From the NCBI GenBank assembly GCA_035582835.1, contig JAYKAV010003152.1, positions 215,710-279,709 on the forward strand: a stretch of DNA of 64,000 nt, read 5' to 3'. This stretch comes from Phoebastria nigripes (Eukaryota; Chordata; Aves; Procellariiformes; Diomedeidae). The notes under the pieces were generated by a model. It searched no databases, had not been told where the DNA came from, and saw only the letters and a list, made by a program, of their open reading frames with translations. Positions within the stretch are counted from its first letter, which is position 1. Every line of letters begins with the position of its first letter. The position numbers were made by a program, and so were the translations under genes. Shown in pieces: positions 24,861 to 35,237 of the stretch.

Positions 24861-27800
24861 TAAAACGCTAAGTGCCTTTTGCAAACCATACAAATGGGAG
24901 ATATGCAACTCCTGCCCCTATTTTCTTTGCATGGGTTCCTGTGGTTTCATTTGATGTTTAAAATTCAGAAAGCAAGCCAACAGAATCAATTATGTCTTAT
25001 AAACCTTTTAAATAAAAACCTCCTTAGAGGAGAGCTCCATTTGTGAATTTTTTCATTTTGGACCTTTCACACATGCAGAAAGGATGCTCTTTCCCACAGT
25101 CCTGAGTTTTTTTCTGACAGTCTAGCTGCTACTTCATGAGCAAGTCCTAATACTGTATTGAAACTTATTACTTCATAGTCACAATTTACTTGTAATAATA
25201 ACCACATTAAGTCTCAGTAGCTTTGAATTGATCTGACAGTTACTTGCATCTGTATTATATTATTTTATTATTTTCTGTGCAGTGTCTGTTTTGCTACGTC
25301 ATCTTTTCAAATACTATTTCCAAATTAATACTGTAACAACATACTCTTGGTTCAGTAAAGCGACCATAAAACTTCTATTTTGTGCTAGTTTTTTGGAAGG
25401 GAGTCCAAAGATATTGCAGGAAACTGAAGATTAAAAATTGGGTTCCAAATCTGGAGAACTACAGTTTGTTGCAAAAATACACAGGACTCATATTCACTTG
25501 CATTTGTGAAGCACCAGTTCAATTAATCTTGCATGAAATTCAAGGTCTTTTAAAATTGCAGGTGCCAGAAAACCTGAGGCAGCAGTTAATTTTGTCCAGA
25601 AAAAGGCCTGTCTGTGTTCACAGCATGCTTGGTAGTCTCGTTATTGAGTAGCACAATACTCAGCAGGTACTGAAAAATGAAAAGACATTGAATAGTAGTA
25701 ACTCTTCTGTCTTGCTTTCCTGTGAGGCATTGCCCTCTTCAGGAGCGGCTTGAGTCCCTTCTTGAGTGGTTGCAGGCAGATTCCTCGACTGCTTCCTGCA
25801 GGAGAGCTGCAGATCACAGACACCTGAGTAATGGGTGGTGCGAAAGCTTGCTTTTTGTAGCTTACAAGCGTCTGGAATCAAAACTCTGTGTAAACCATCT
25901 TCTTTCTGAATAATTACTGCATACTACATGTGGTAGTGTGCTAACACACTTCTGGGTGGAGCGATTAAAAGGACAAGATAAGTTGAGAAAAATTAAACCA
26001 TGCTTGACCTTACAAATAGGTAGTGAGTGATAATGCAGGTTTTCAGGAAGCAGTTGCCATTGTGACATGGCATATCTGAGGGGCTTCCTACGTATAATGA
26101 CATTCAGTTACATCAAAGGATCTATTTTGTAGAGTCAGCTCTAGATGTAAACATAGGAACTTGAAGAATTCAGTGTTCTTTGCAAAAATTAAACTTGGAG
26201 GAGAGATGATTTTACTGAGCAGAAGGAGCTGTAGCAAGATTGAAGCGGTTAAGCAGCTGGTTTCTACTGCTTTGCAAGATGTATTCAATAAAAAATTGGA
26301 TACTGAATAAAAACTCTGAAAAAGAATGGATGCTTGACAAAGCAGCTAGAACTTGGCAGATAATGATTGGGACCATTTCTGAAGGTAGATAGTGCCTGAA
26401 ACAATAGAGATGACTTGAGAATTTGGAATACTACAGTGAAAGAAACTGTAGCATTTGAGCATGTGGAGATCCAAGCTGTTACCTGGAAAAAACATACGGG
26501 CCCTTACAATTAGTAGGAGGAGAGACACATCTTTACCTATAGGGTGGAAAAAGCTTACATCAGTATTTGCATTTGCAAACCTCAGCAGAGTTTGCCCAGT
26601 ATGGACAAAGATCATGAACTACAATACAACTGTCATAAGATTTCTTTTTAAGTGTAACAGGCATTCATCTGGCAAAATGTAGAGTAGTGTATAATGTATT
26701 GAGCTGTTAACCTAGAGTAAATGGTATAGGTTGGGTTTTTTTTTTTAATATCAGCTGTACACTGTCTAGTATCCTGACAGAACAGTAGTCTTAGTAATAC
26801 TGAGCAAAGCCATTGACACAACAGGAAAGTTTATTTGGTTCCAGAGAACAATTTCATGTCCCGTGAGACAAGCAGGACTTGACTTTTATGGGCAAATAGG
26901 GAATTGGGACAGGTGTTACATGAAAAGACACTGGGCAAGAGAACACCTGTTACTAGATAAATGTGTAAAAGCCTCTGACTTCTTTCAGAGAGACTACTTG
27001 TAAGACAGAGCCTGAGAACATTTTCCCGTGGTAAAGAAGGACTCAGCCAGGTCAGTGACAGAAATAAAAGTACAAAAGCTAAAAAGGATCTAGATGGCTT
27101 CAGTTCTTAAAAAAAAAAAAAAAGGCAAACCAAACCAAAACCAACCAACAACAACAACCACCCCCTGCCCTCCCCGCAGCAATGGAGTGGATTCTCCAGC
27201 AGAGAATATTGCAAGGGGTTGGGAGAAGGCCATAGACTCCTTGTTATTTGTGGACTCAAACTTGTCAAATTTCCATTACNTGCAAAGGAGAAATAACTGG
27301 GAGAAGAGAGCCTAATGATAAATATTTGTTTGATTTTGGAAGCTTCATTGGGGTTCCAGGATGTACTGCAGGGGGAGAGGAGAAAGGAGAGGAAGAATTA
27401 CACAACACATTTCTGTTGCAAAACATTTTCCCCAAACCAGCTTGTTTTGTTTAGAAACTAAATTAAATCCCCTCAGGATGCAACTTGATTTGACTTGAGC
27501 GTGAGAATAGAATCTGCAAGGTCTGAAGAGTCCTTTGCCATCATCTCACATTGAAATATTGGGAACAGTAATACTGTTCTCTGTGATTATGCCCTCAAGT
27601 CAAAGGGATGTTGCAAGACATCTCAAATTGTTCAAGTATTATTGATGAATTTAGTAGGTTTGGTTATATGCGTTTGAAATTGTTTTGGTCTGGGAGAGAA
27701 ATGCAGGGGAACTGTTTCTTTTCATAGTTTCTAATGTGCAACATAGAGGCTTATGCTATAAAGTTTGGGGGTAGTTGGACTATTCCCAAGCACTCTAAAA

Positions 27801-30709
27801 AGTTGATTTAGGAATAATACAGCTTCCAGCAGGATATACTACATCTTCATGTATAAGTAAACTAGGACAGTCTCTCACAGAGTGCTCTTCCTACTGTATT
27901 TTGAACAGCTGGTACACTTGCACAGTACACTGAACAGTAACAATGTTGATGAGAAAGTAATAAACATTTTGGGTATAAGGTCCAAACTTTCAGAGGTTTG
28001 TGGAGGTTGAATGATATGTAGGCAGGAACACTTAGTGACTGATGTAGAGGAGAGAGTTCTTAAAACTAAGGCAGGTAAAACTTTTCCTTGAGAATTTAAT
28101 TCCCCTTGCACAAAGTCTTACTGGAATCTTAGTAGGTCACTCAAATCAAACTCCTTCAAACAAACCGAACAAACACTAAACAAACTAAAAAGCAGAACCC
28201 CAAGCCAAAATCCCCACTAATTGCATGCTACTTCTCCCCTGAGTATCTCAGTTCACAGATATGCTGAGATTTCAAGCTAAACTTTAGTGAATGGAAACTC
28301 TGTTTGAAAACTTGAAGAATCACACTGTACTGGTTTGAAAAAGTTGTCATCCTAATGTTAACTTTGACTCCTGTGCTTTGATTTATCACTGGTAAAAGCA
28401 AAAGAATCATAATGCCCCTTTACCTTATGGAGTGTTTGGAAGGGAACACTAAGACAATGTGATGGGTGACAAACACTTCACTTTCACACAGAAATTAGTA
28501 GAAGAGTATTCAGGATAAAGTGGGAAGAATGTACTAAATTGTGAGGCTGCACACTGAGTAATAAGAACAACATGAAAATGCTGAGTACCCTCTATTCAGT
28601 GAGCATCAGCATCCTGGACACTGAATCACTCAGATGATTGTCTTGTAGAAAGAAATTTGATCGTGTAATTAAGGCTACTGCAATGCACAAGGAAGGCAAA
28701 ACTTCTCTGCCTGAACGTCTTTGCTTATATCACAACTGATATAAACAGAAAACCTGAACAGGTAAATGGAAGTGGAAGGATAGTTTCTTTTTTCAAGTCT
28801 TCAGTCCTCCCTGGCAAAGTCTTACATAAGGGGATCTAGCTCTTTCTTCCTTTGTGGGTATTTTTGTCCAAGGGTGCTATAAAAAGATTTTTTAGATGGT
28901 GGAAGAACCCGTTGAAGACTGCAGAAGGCTCTTCCGGTATAGGAAAAGCATGCATACCCAATGTATCACCAGGAGAATAAACCAAGTTCTGAGTGCATCT
29001 TAGAAACAGATTATGCTTGCCTGCAAGAGTTAGGAGAGAAGAGATGACAAAATGGGGAGGGGATGGTGATGTTTTTCTCTGCCTAAACTGCCCGTAAGAA
29101 CGTCATATTGGCCCACAGTCTTCAAAACTTACACATAAATTATAGAAAAGTTTCTAGAGAATATCTCTTTCTGCATTATTTCTCTAAATGAAGAAAGGCA
29201 GCAGTAAAGATAGCTGGAGGAAGGGGAGACACGGTGATCACGAGCAGGGGATCTGGGATTCTAAGAGGGATTGGTGTTGCCTGTGGGGCGCTGCTGGCTC
29301 CAGGTGCTATGTCACATATTAAGGATATTAGCTACTCTGATGCTACAGCTTTTTGAGGATCTCTTTCTTTACTTGTTTCAATTTCTTCTGAGAGCCTGTG
29401 GTACAGTTCAGGGAATGAGGATCACATGAACAAGATAATGCTGGTGTCTACTGGAGAGTTTATTCTGCACTCTAGAAAGATCAAAGTATTTTGCAAGACA
29501 GCATGCATCTTGAAACATTCTTAAGTGCAAAGGAAACAAGCACCATGCAATTCAGTTTTCTTTAAGGTACTGCTAACCCCTACTGGTAGTGGAAGCTTAG
29601 TTTTACTGCTACCTGTGGCTCTGAAGCTGTTACATTACATTGTTTATGGTGTCATTTTTTTACAATGACATGCTTTAATATCTACTCATCACTTTGAGAT
29701 CATAGTCTGAAATGCACTGAGAGCTTTTACTGTAAGTTAAAATAACTTCAGATTAAATTTCTGAAAACCTATGATAGCTGTGAAGATAAAGGGAAAAATT
29801 CTGATATACAGTTAGTTCTAAATGTAATTATGATTCCTTGAAAAAACACCAAAACGATAATGTCCAATCAACCTTGTCTTAAAATCTATATGGAAGAAAA
29901 TAATCTTAAAGCAAGGGTTAATAATGTTAATCACATTATCTACACATCTACATAAGAACATGATGGGTTTCTTTTCTGAAACTTTTGTTGCTTGTAATTG
30001 CAAGAATGGAATTTAAAAACTGAATTCCATCTTGATTCTGACCACTGTTATAAAAATTGGGGCCTAGAGCACAACTGTCTCTAACAAGAAAACATAGTTC
30101 CATTTTCCACTGTATTGTTTCTGCTTGTATAGTTGATCAGCCAGCTTTGTACTTCCTCAATTTGAGAGCAAAATGTGTTGGGTATAGAGAATTTTTTTTT
30201 TTTTTTAATATTTGGTCTGAATGATTTAGGCAAAAGAGAAGAGTGGAGCTGAAATTTCCACAAGATCACAGTGTAATTATGCCATCTACTGCCGCGTTTC
30301 TGGTATCACATTTGAATTGTCTGCCCAAGTGACAAATACCACCGTGGGCAATATATAGATAATCTTAGCGGAGATAATGGCTTGGCGTGAGAAAGTGTTG
30401 TATGCTTTAAGTGATGTGTAGCTTTAAATGAGACACTGAACATCAATCAGTTGTCTTCTGTTTCTTTAATCCTATCTTCCAGTGGCAAAGCTCACAAATA
30501 CTAACATAGAACTAGATCATTACTTTATTCCGTTTCATGATTCAGTTCCTGAAGGCAGTAGTAATATCAGATTTGCAAAGAACATGTATCATAAATTGGC
30601 AATCTAATGAGATTTAAAGGGCAATACAACACAAAGTTTGGATGCAGAAGTCACTGAGAATCAGAAGAAAAGGGAAAAGAGGCCTGCCTGAAGTATGTGA
30701 CATTCTTAT
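24861..30709. other. Unique noncoding DNA
   Basis: AT-rich, with no recognisable gene or interspersed repeat. An A-run at about 27,109-27,123 followed by an AC-rich simple stretch (27,124-27,165) and an AAAC-rich patch (28,150-28,190) are the only low-complexity features seen. Confidence 0.45.
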
Positions 30710-30893
30710 TGTTGTGGTGGGTTTGACCTTGGCTGAACGCCAGGTGCCCACCAAAGCCAATCTATCACTCCCCTCCTCAGCTGGACAGGGGAGAGAAAAT
30801 ATAACAAAAGGCTCATGGGTTGAGATAAGGACAGGGAGAGATCACTCAGCAATTACTGTCACAGGCAAAACAGACTCGACTTGGAGAAATTAA

Positions 30894-30899
30894 TTTATT
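30894..30899 (-). promoter_or_regulatory. LTR polyadenylation signal AATAAA
   Basis: TTTATT on the plus strand, i.e. AATAAA in the sense of the minus-strand LTR, in the expected 3' half. Its use is inferred from position only. Confidence 0.5.
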
Positions 30900-31120
30900 G
30901 CCAATAAAATCAGGGTAGGATAATGAGAAATAAAAACTAAATCTTAAAAACACCTCCCCCCCCCTCCTTCTTCCTGGGCTTAACTTTACTCTTGATTTCT
31001 CTACCTCCTCCCCCTGAGCGGCGCAGGGGGCTGGGGAATGGGGGTTGCGGTCAGTTTATCACATGTCGTCTCTGCTGCTCCTTCCTCCTCAGGGGGAGGA
31101 CTCCTCACACTCTTCCCCTG

Positions 31121-31420
31121 CTCCAGCATGGGGTCCCTCCCACGGGAGACAGTCCTCCACAAACTTCTCCAACATGAGTCCTTCCCACGGGATACAGTTC
31201 TTCACGAACTGCTGCAGCATGGGTCCCTTTCACGGGGTGCAGTCCTTCAGGAACAGACTGCTCCAGCTTGGGAAAACCATGCTCCAGCCAGAAAATCTGC
31301 TCCAGTGTGGGCTCCTCTCTCCACAGGTCCACAGGTCCTGCCAGGACCCTGCTCCAGCGCAGGCTTCCCATGGGGTCACAGCCCCCTGTGGGTGCATCCA
31401 CCTGCTCTGGCATGGGGTCC
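31121..31420. repeat. Degenerate 45-49 bp tandem repeat inside the LTR
   Basis: Units beginning CTCCAGCATGGG or similar start at 31121, 31167, 31212 and 31261 (steps of 46, 45 and 49). Each contains a 'cccacggg..acagtccttcac' block. Further, less regular copies continue to about 31420. The array belongs to the LTR family itself and probably arose by internal tandem duplication. Confidence 0.75.
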
Positions 31421-31820
31421 TCCACAGGCTGCAGGTATCTTCTCCACCATGGACCTCCATGGGCTTCAGGGGGACAGCCTGCCTCACCATGGTCTTCGCC
31501 ATGGGCTGCAGGGGAATCTCTGGTCTGGCACCCTCCTTCTTCACTGAACTTGGTGTCTGCAGAGTTGTTCCTCTCATATATTCTCGCTCCTCTCTCCCAG
31601 CTGCTGCTGTGCAGCAGTTTTTTTCCCCTTCTTAAATATGTTGTCACAGAGGCTCTACCACCATCGCTGATGGGCTCAGCCTTGGCCAGCGGTGGGTCTG
31701 TCTTGGAGCCGGCTGGTATTGGATCTGTCGGACACGGGGGGAAGCTTCTAGCAGCTTCTCACAGAAGCCACCCCTGTAGCCCCCCCCACTACCAAAACCT
31801 TGCCACACAAACCCAACACA

Positions 31821-32149
31821 ACTATAATTCAAATAATTCAGATGTATATTTCCTATAGGACAACAACTCACCTCTTTCCACAACTCCAACTCTTTTTACT
31901 TGATTATTTGAGTTAATTTTGAATTCCATTAGAGAATCAGTCTGATGCTGCTTCTACCTATCTGTCATAGAGGTTTGTCCAGTCTGCTCTCAAACAGGAA
32001 CGGTTACAGGCACCGTCTTCCATTTCTAAAAGTCTTGGTTGTTAAGACTCTTTTGTTGGCACNTAAGGTAAATCTTTCAAGCTTTAAGATCACTATTGTC
32101 CTGTTGACAATGGACCTTAAGAGTTTATTCTAATGTACGTATGGTTTTT
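31821..32149. other. Noncoding spacer between LTR and LINE relic
   Basis: About 330 bases of AT-rich DNA with one N (32063). No feature was recognised. A weak LINE continuation from the right cannot be excluded. Confidence 0.4.
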
Positions 32150-33194
32150 TGCCACATCCCTCTTCATCCCTCTAGACTGAGTAACTTGAATTCTTTCAGC
32201 CTTTCCTGTTTTGCAAACCTCTGATTATTCTTACTGCCTTTTCCAGCTGGTTCACATCTTTCTTGAATTAGTGCCCAGAACTGGGCATGACTCTCCAGCT
32301 GAGGGCAAGTCCGTCACTTAAATGAGTGAAGAAATTCTCATGGGTGATAAAACCTGTTCCATTATGCATTTCCCCTTAGATCACAAAATGCCCCAGTTAA
32401 CTCCTAGAACTCTTTCTGCAGTGCAGCTGTGTGTGCAGTCATCTGTTACCCTATGACTCCGCAGCTGATTACTTCTAAATGTAGAGCTTTGCATTTGCTC
32501 TTATTGAGTACAGCCTAACCTCCGCTGTAGTCAGTAAGAATTCAGTTAATTAGGATTTTGAATTCTAATCCAGTCCTTCAACTTAGTCCCTTCCAGATTG
32601 ATATTACCTGTAAATTTACTAAGCATACCTGTTATTTCTTTCATCCAAGCCAGTAAAGAAATACTGAATAGCTGTGGGCTTGGGATAGACTTTTGTATCT
32701 CACTGCATACCCTCTTCCAATTTATCACTAACCTGCTGATAATACTTTTGCTGTTTAGCTTGTCCTACATGCTTCTTTCTCTTAACTTGCTTTCTTATTT
32801 CTTACAAGAACATAATCTGAAACAGCTTTATAATTGAGGCTTAAAGTCAAGGTATTAACACTTACTATTTCTCCCCTCTTCAGGAGAATCCATGCCCTGT
32901 TAGAGGAAGGGAGGAAGTGAGAATAGCTTAATACTACTCCGTGAGGCACTTTCTCATTCACTTTTTACCTTTGTGGTGCTTAAACTTTCTTGTTCTCCTG
33001 TTTTCTAGGAAGTGGAGGTAAGCTGACAGGGCTCCGAGTCCCACGTTCTCCCCTTTCTTCTTCCCTGTTTTAAAGGTAGACACCAGGTAGTTTTTCTGTC
33101 CCCTTCTCAGTTTTCTGAGCTCGTCCAGGTCCTTTATGAAATCTGAAAGATAACTGCTAGCTGTTCTGGAGCTGCTTCCTTTGACCTTTTGCAA
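32150..33194 (-). mobile_element. Decayed CR1-type LINE, reverse transcriptase region
   Basis: A long 5'-to-3' run of CR1-clade reverse transcriptase remnants on the minus strand. Near 33,074-33,048 the translated frame reads FKTGKKKGE, where CR1 enzymes have a conserved FKKGKK-type motif just before the YRPVSL box (not preserved here). Near 32,623-32,603 it reads LSKFTGN, the position of the catalytic FADD/YADD box (LSKFADD in active CR1), with both aspartates lost. Further on, the antisense of the CR1 'LVRPHLEYCVQFW' segment is visible as gtgcccagaactggg near 32,270-32,290. Frames are broken repeatedly and identity is low, so this is an old dead copy. The alternative is another Jockey-superfamily clade such as L2 or L3. 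Confidence 0.7.
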
Positions 33195-33876
33195 GCATTG
33201 GTTTTAGGACAGTAGAATGGGCCGATAAACCGCTGATCGCTGACAAGGAGGCAGGTTCCGCTCCTCCCTTCTCAGCCCCAGTGTGCCATTAGATGGGCTC
33301 CACCATTCATGGAGGCACCAGCCTCNGTGTATTCAAAGGTGAATTTCAACAGCACTGCCAACCTGAAAACATCCAACGTGCTCTTTAACCTGCAGTGGCT
33401 GGAGTTCTTACCTCTCTGTCACTAGGGCTGGTCACATTGAGCATTGGTCACATCCTGAGTGAAGGAGGAGGCAAATTAGTATTGAACACATCAGTCACTG
33501 AGAACTGTGAAGCGGCACTTCCTCTCTGTTGTGTATCAAACCAGCTCTTCCGGTGGTTGTCTTCTTATTAAATTACTTACCAAATAAGTTTGATTTCTCC
33601 TTAACTCTTCAAAGATTGGTCTTTCTAGATTTTCTTCTCGTGTTTGTTTAAATTACTAATGGTATTAAAGAATAATCTAACCTAATTTCTACTTCGAGCT
33701 TTCTTTTTGAAATCACTGAAAAACTGAATTAGCCAAGTTGGTGTCTTTCAAGCCTTATCTTTTCATTGCACTGTGATAACTTGCACTTGTGCCCTTTAAA
33801 TGTTACCAGCTCTCCTTATTTCCTTCTCTTCTTTTAGACATCCATCCCGTGAGACCTCAGCGACTATGTCTGTATG
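33195..33876. other. Noncoding spacer, one N
   Basis: No gene recognised. The part nearest the LINE relic (to about 33,480) is slightly GC-richer and might be more of its 5' portion, but I cannot match it. Confidence 0.4.
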
Positions 33877-34003
33877 TGTCATGGTTTAACCCCAGCCGGC
33901 AACTAAGCACCACACAGCCGCTCGCTCACTCCCCCCCGGGCGGGTTGGGGGAGAGAATCGGAAGAGTAAAAGTGAGAAAACTTGTGGGTTGAGATAAAGA
34001 CCG

Positions 34004-34009
34004 TTTAAT
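34004..34009 (-). promoter_or_regulatory. LTR polyadenylation signal ATTAAA
   Basis: TTTAAT on the plus strand gives ATTAAA in LTR sense, about 125 bases from the LTR 3' end. This matches the position at which the related LTR at 44234-44239 has the mutated form ATTAGA. Confidence 0.5.
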
Positions 34010-34190
34010 AAGTAAAGCAAAAGCCACGCACGCAAGCAAAGCAAAACAAGGAATTCATTCACTGCTTCCCATCGGCCGGCAGGTGTTCAGCCATCTCCAG
34101 GAAGGCAGGGCTCCATCACGCGTAACGGTTACTTGGGAAGGCAAACACCATCGCTCCAAACGTCCCCTGCTTCCTTCTTCTTCCCCCAGC

Positions 34191-34213
34191 TTTATATGCT
34201 GAGCATGACGTCA
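34191..34213 (-). promoter_or_regulatory. LTR promoter core: CRE plus TATA box
   Basis: A perfect palindromic cAMP-response element TGACGTCA at 34206-34213 is followed in LTR sense by TATAAA at 34196-34191, nine bases downstream. CRE sites bind CREB/ATF factors. Both core elements are intact although the outer U3 is lost, so residual minus-strand promoter activity is conceivable. Confidence 0.6.
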
Positions 34214-34240
34214 TATGGTATGGGATATATCCTGGTGCCT

Positions 34241-35068
34241 GGCTGACCCTGCTAGTGCCCACAGAAAGCAACATGCAGTCTGACCTTGCCAGCTGAATTT
34301 ATATTAGATTTGTGCTGTGCCACCGTTCTTGTTTTCCTCTTCTGTTATTTAGCAGTTTTCACTGACTTGGTCTCTTCTGTAATTTGGATGTAACGGCAAG
34401 TATGCACATTTGTGATATTACAGGACAACACTTTTTATTGGTTGGCTTTCTGAAAAAAGATGTATTGTTCTAGATTTCACATGAAAGTCATATGAATTAT
34501 TCTCCAGCAGGTATCAAATCTTAATCGAAATAATTAATAGCGTTCTATGCTATTGTGTTTATTCCTGACAGTTCTTGCAACATATTATTATGAGTAGAGT
34601 TGCCCTTTCATTCTTTTAGGATCCAGTGGCAGATTTGTTTGTAACAGTGACTGCATGAGTGCAAAAGAATGTTGCACTGGAAAAGGGGAAATATATGACT
34701 GAATTATTTCCTTGTATTTGTTTGCAAATAGTGTTTAAAGTGAAGTCTATCTTGTAATGAGTATGGAAGTGGGAATGGTGGTGGTAAGAAGGGCAGGAAA
34801 ATACATATTCATGTTTCTTGCAAATTCCACTCAAAAAATGAAAAAGAAAGAATGGGATGTTCAGCTCTCTCACTGCTTCATGATTTTGACTTAGGCTAAT
34901 GGTATTTGTGAAGTATGATTTGCAGCGTTTGGAAATCCCAGTGCATTGCCAGAACAAAAATGAAGTAAACCTGGCCCTATGGCTGCAAAAGTCACAGTGA
35001 AGATACAGGGGTGAAAAAAAGTATTAAAACATGAGAGTCACAGGAGTGCCTCTGATCCTGCTATCTAA
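34241..35068. other. Unique noncoding DNA
   Basis: AT-rich with no recognisable feature. A 113-codon minus frame (34957-34616) has no recognised motif. Confidence 0.4.
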
Positions 35069-35237
35069 TGTATGGCAAACCAGTTGATATAAATCAAAGG
35101 CAGTACTACCTTTTAACNTAGTCAAGATGTATACAGGTATAGATATATTTATATGTATATAAATATATACATATCTATCTTGACTACATTAAAAGGTAGT
35201 ATTGCCTTTGATTTATACCAGCCAGTCTGCCATACAT
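35069..35237. repeat. Long imperfect palindrome (MITE-like)
   Basis: The left arm, about 35069-35131, begins TGTATGGCAAACCAGTTGAT and runs through 'tactaccttttaa' and 'tagtcaagat'. The right arm, about 35174-35237, is its reverse complement with only a handful of substitutions (plus one N at 35118). The roughly 40-base centre is AT-only or nearly so and is itself loosely self-complementary, so the whole 169 bases can fold into one hairpin. No transposase is nearby. It resembles a foldback or MITE-type nonautonomous DNA transposon, or a locally templated palindrome. Confidence 0.85.

Larger units (their letters stand above)
30710..31820 (-). mobile_element. Endogenous retrovirus LTR, 1.1 kb (solo)
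   Basis: The block is bounded by TGTTGTGGTGGG at 30710 and CAAACCCAACACA ending at 31820. Read on the minus strand it therefore starts TGTGTTGGGTTTG and ends CCACAACA, with the TG...CA ends of an LTR. I recognise it as a common avian LTR. Minus-strand signals support the orientation: a TATA-like ATATTTAAG near 31640 and an AATAAA at 30899-30894, about 185 bases before the 3' end. No gag, pol or env sequence flanks it, so it is a solo LTR. The flanks (tcttat and actata) do not match, so I see no target-site duplication. Open frames of 115-196 codons within it on both strands are by-products of its composition. Confidence 0.88.
33877..34240 (-). mobile_element. Truncated endogenous retrovirus LTR
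   Basis: Starts with TGTCATGGTTTAACCCCAGC, the reverse complement of the 3' end of a widespread neoavian LTR family, so the element lies on the minus strand with its 3' end at 33877. About 360 bases of U3-R-U5 can be followed leftward in the sense direction. The outer U3 portion beyond about 34,240 is missing or too diverged. The same ends occur in the plus-strand LTR at 43809-44361, but the interiors differ (here ACGCACGCAAGCAAAGCAAA near 34025), indicating different subfamilies. The ERVL-like class is my recollection. Confidence 0.85.

Noticed and set aside
31038..31858. Overlapping open frames of 115-196 codons on both strands
   Set aside because: They lie wholly inside the 1.1-kb LTR (or run just past its edge), overlap in several frames and owe their length to the GC-rich tandem repeats.
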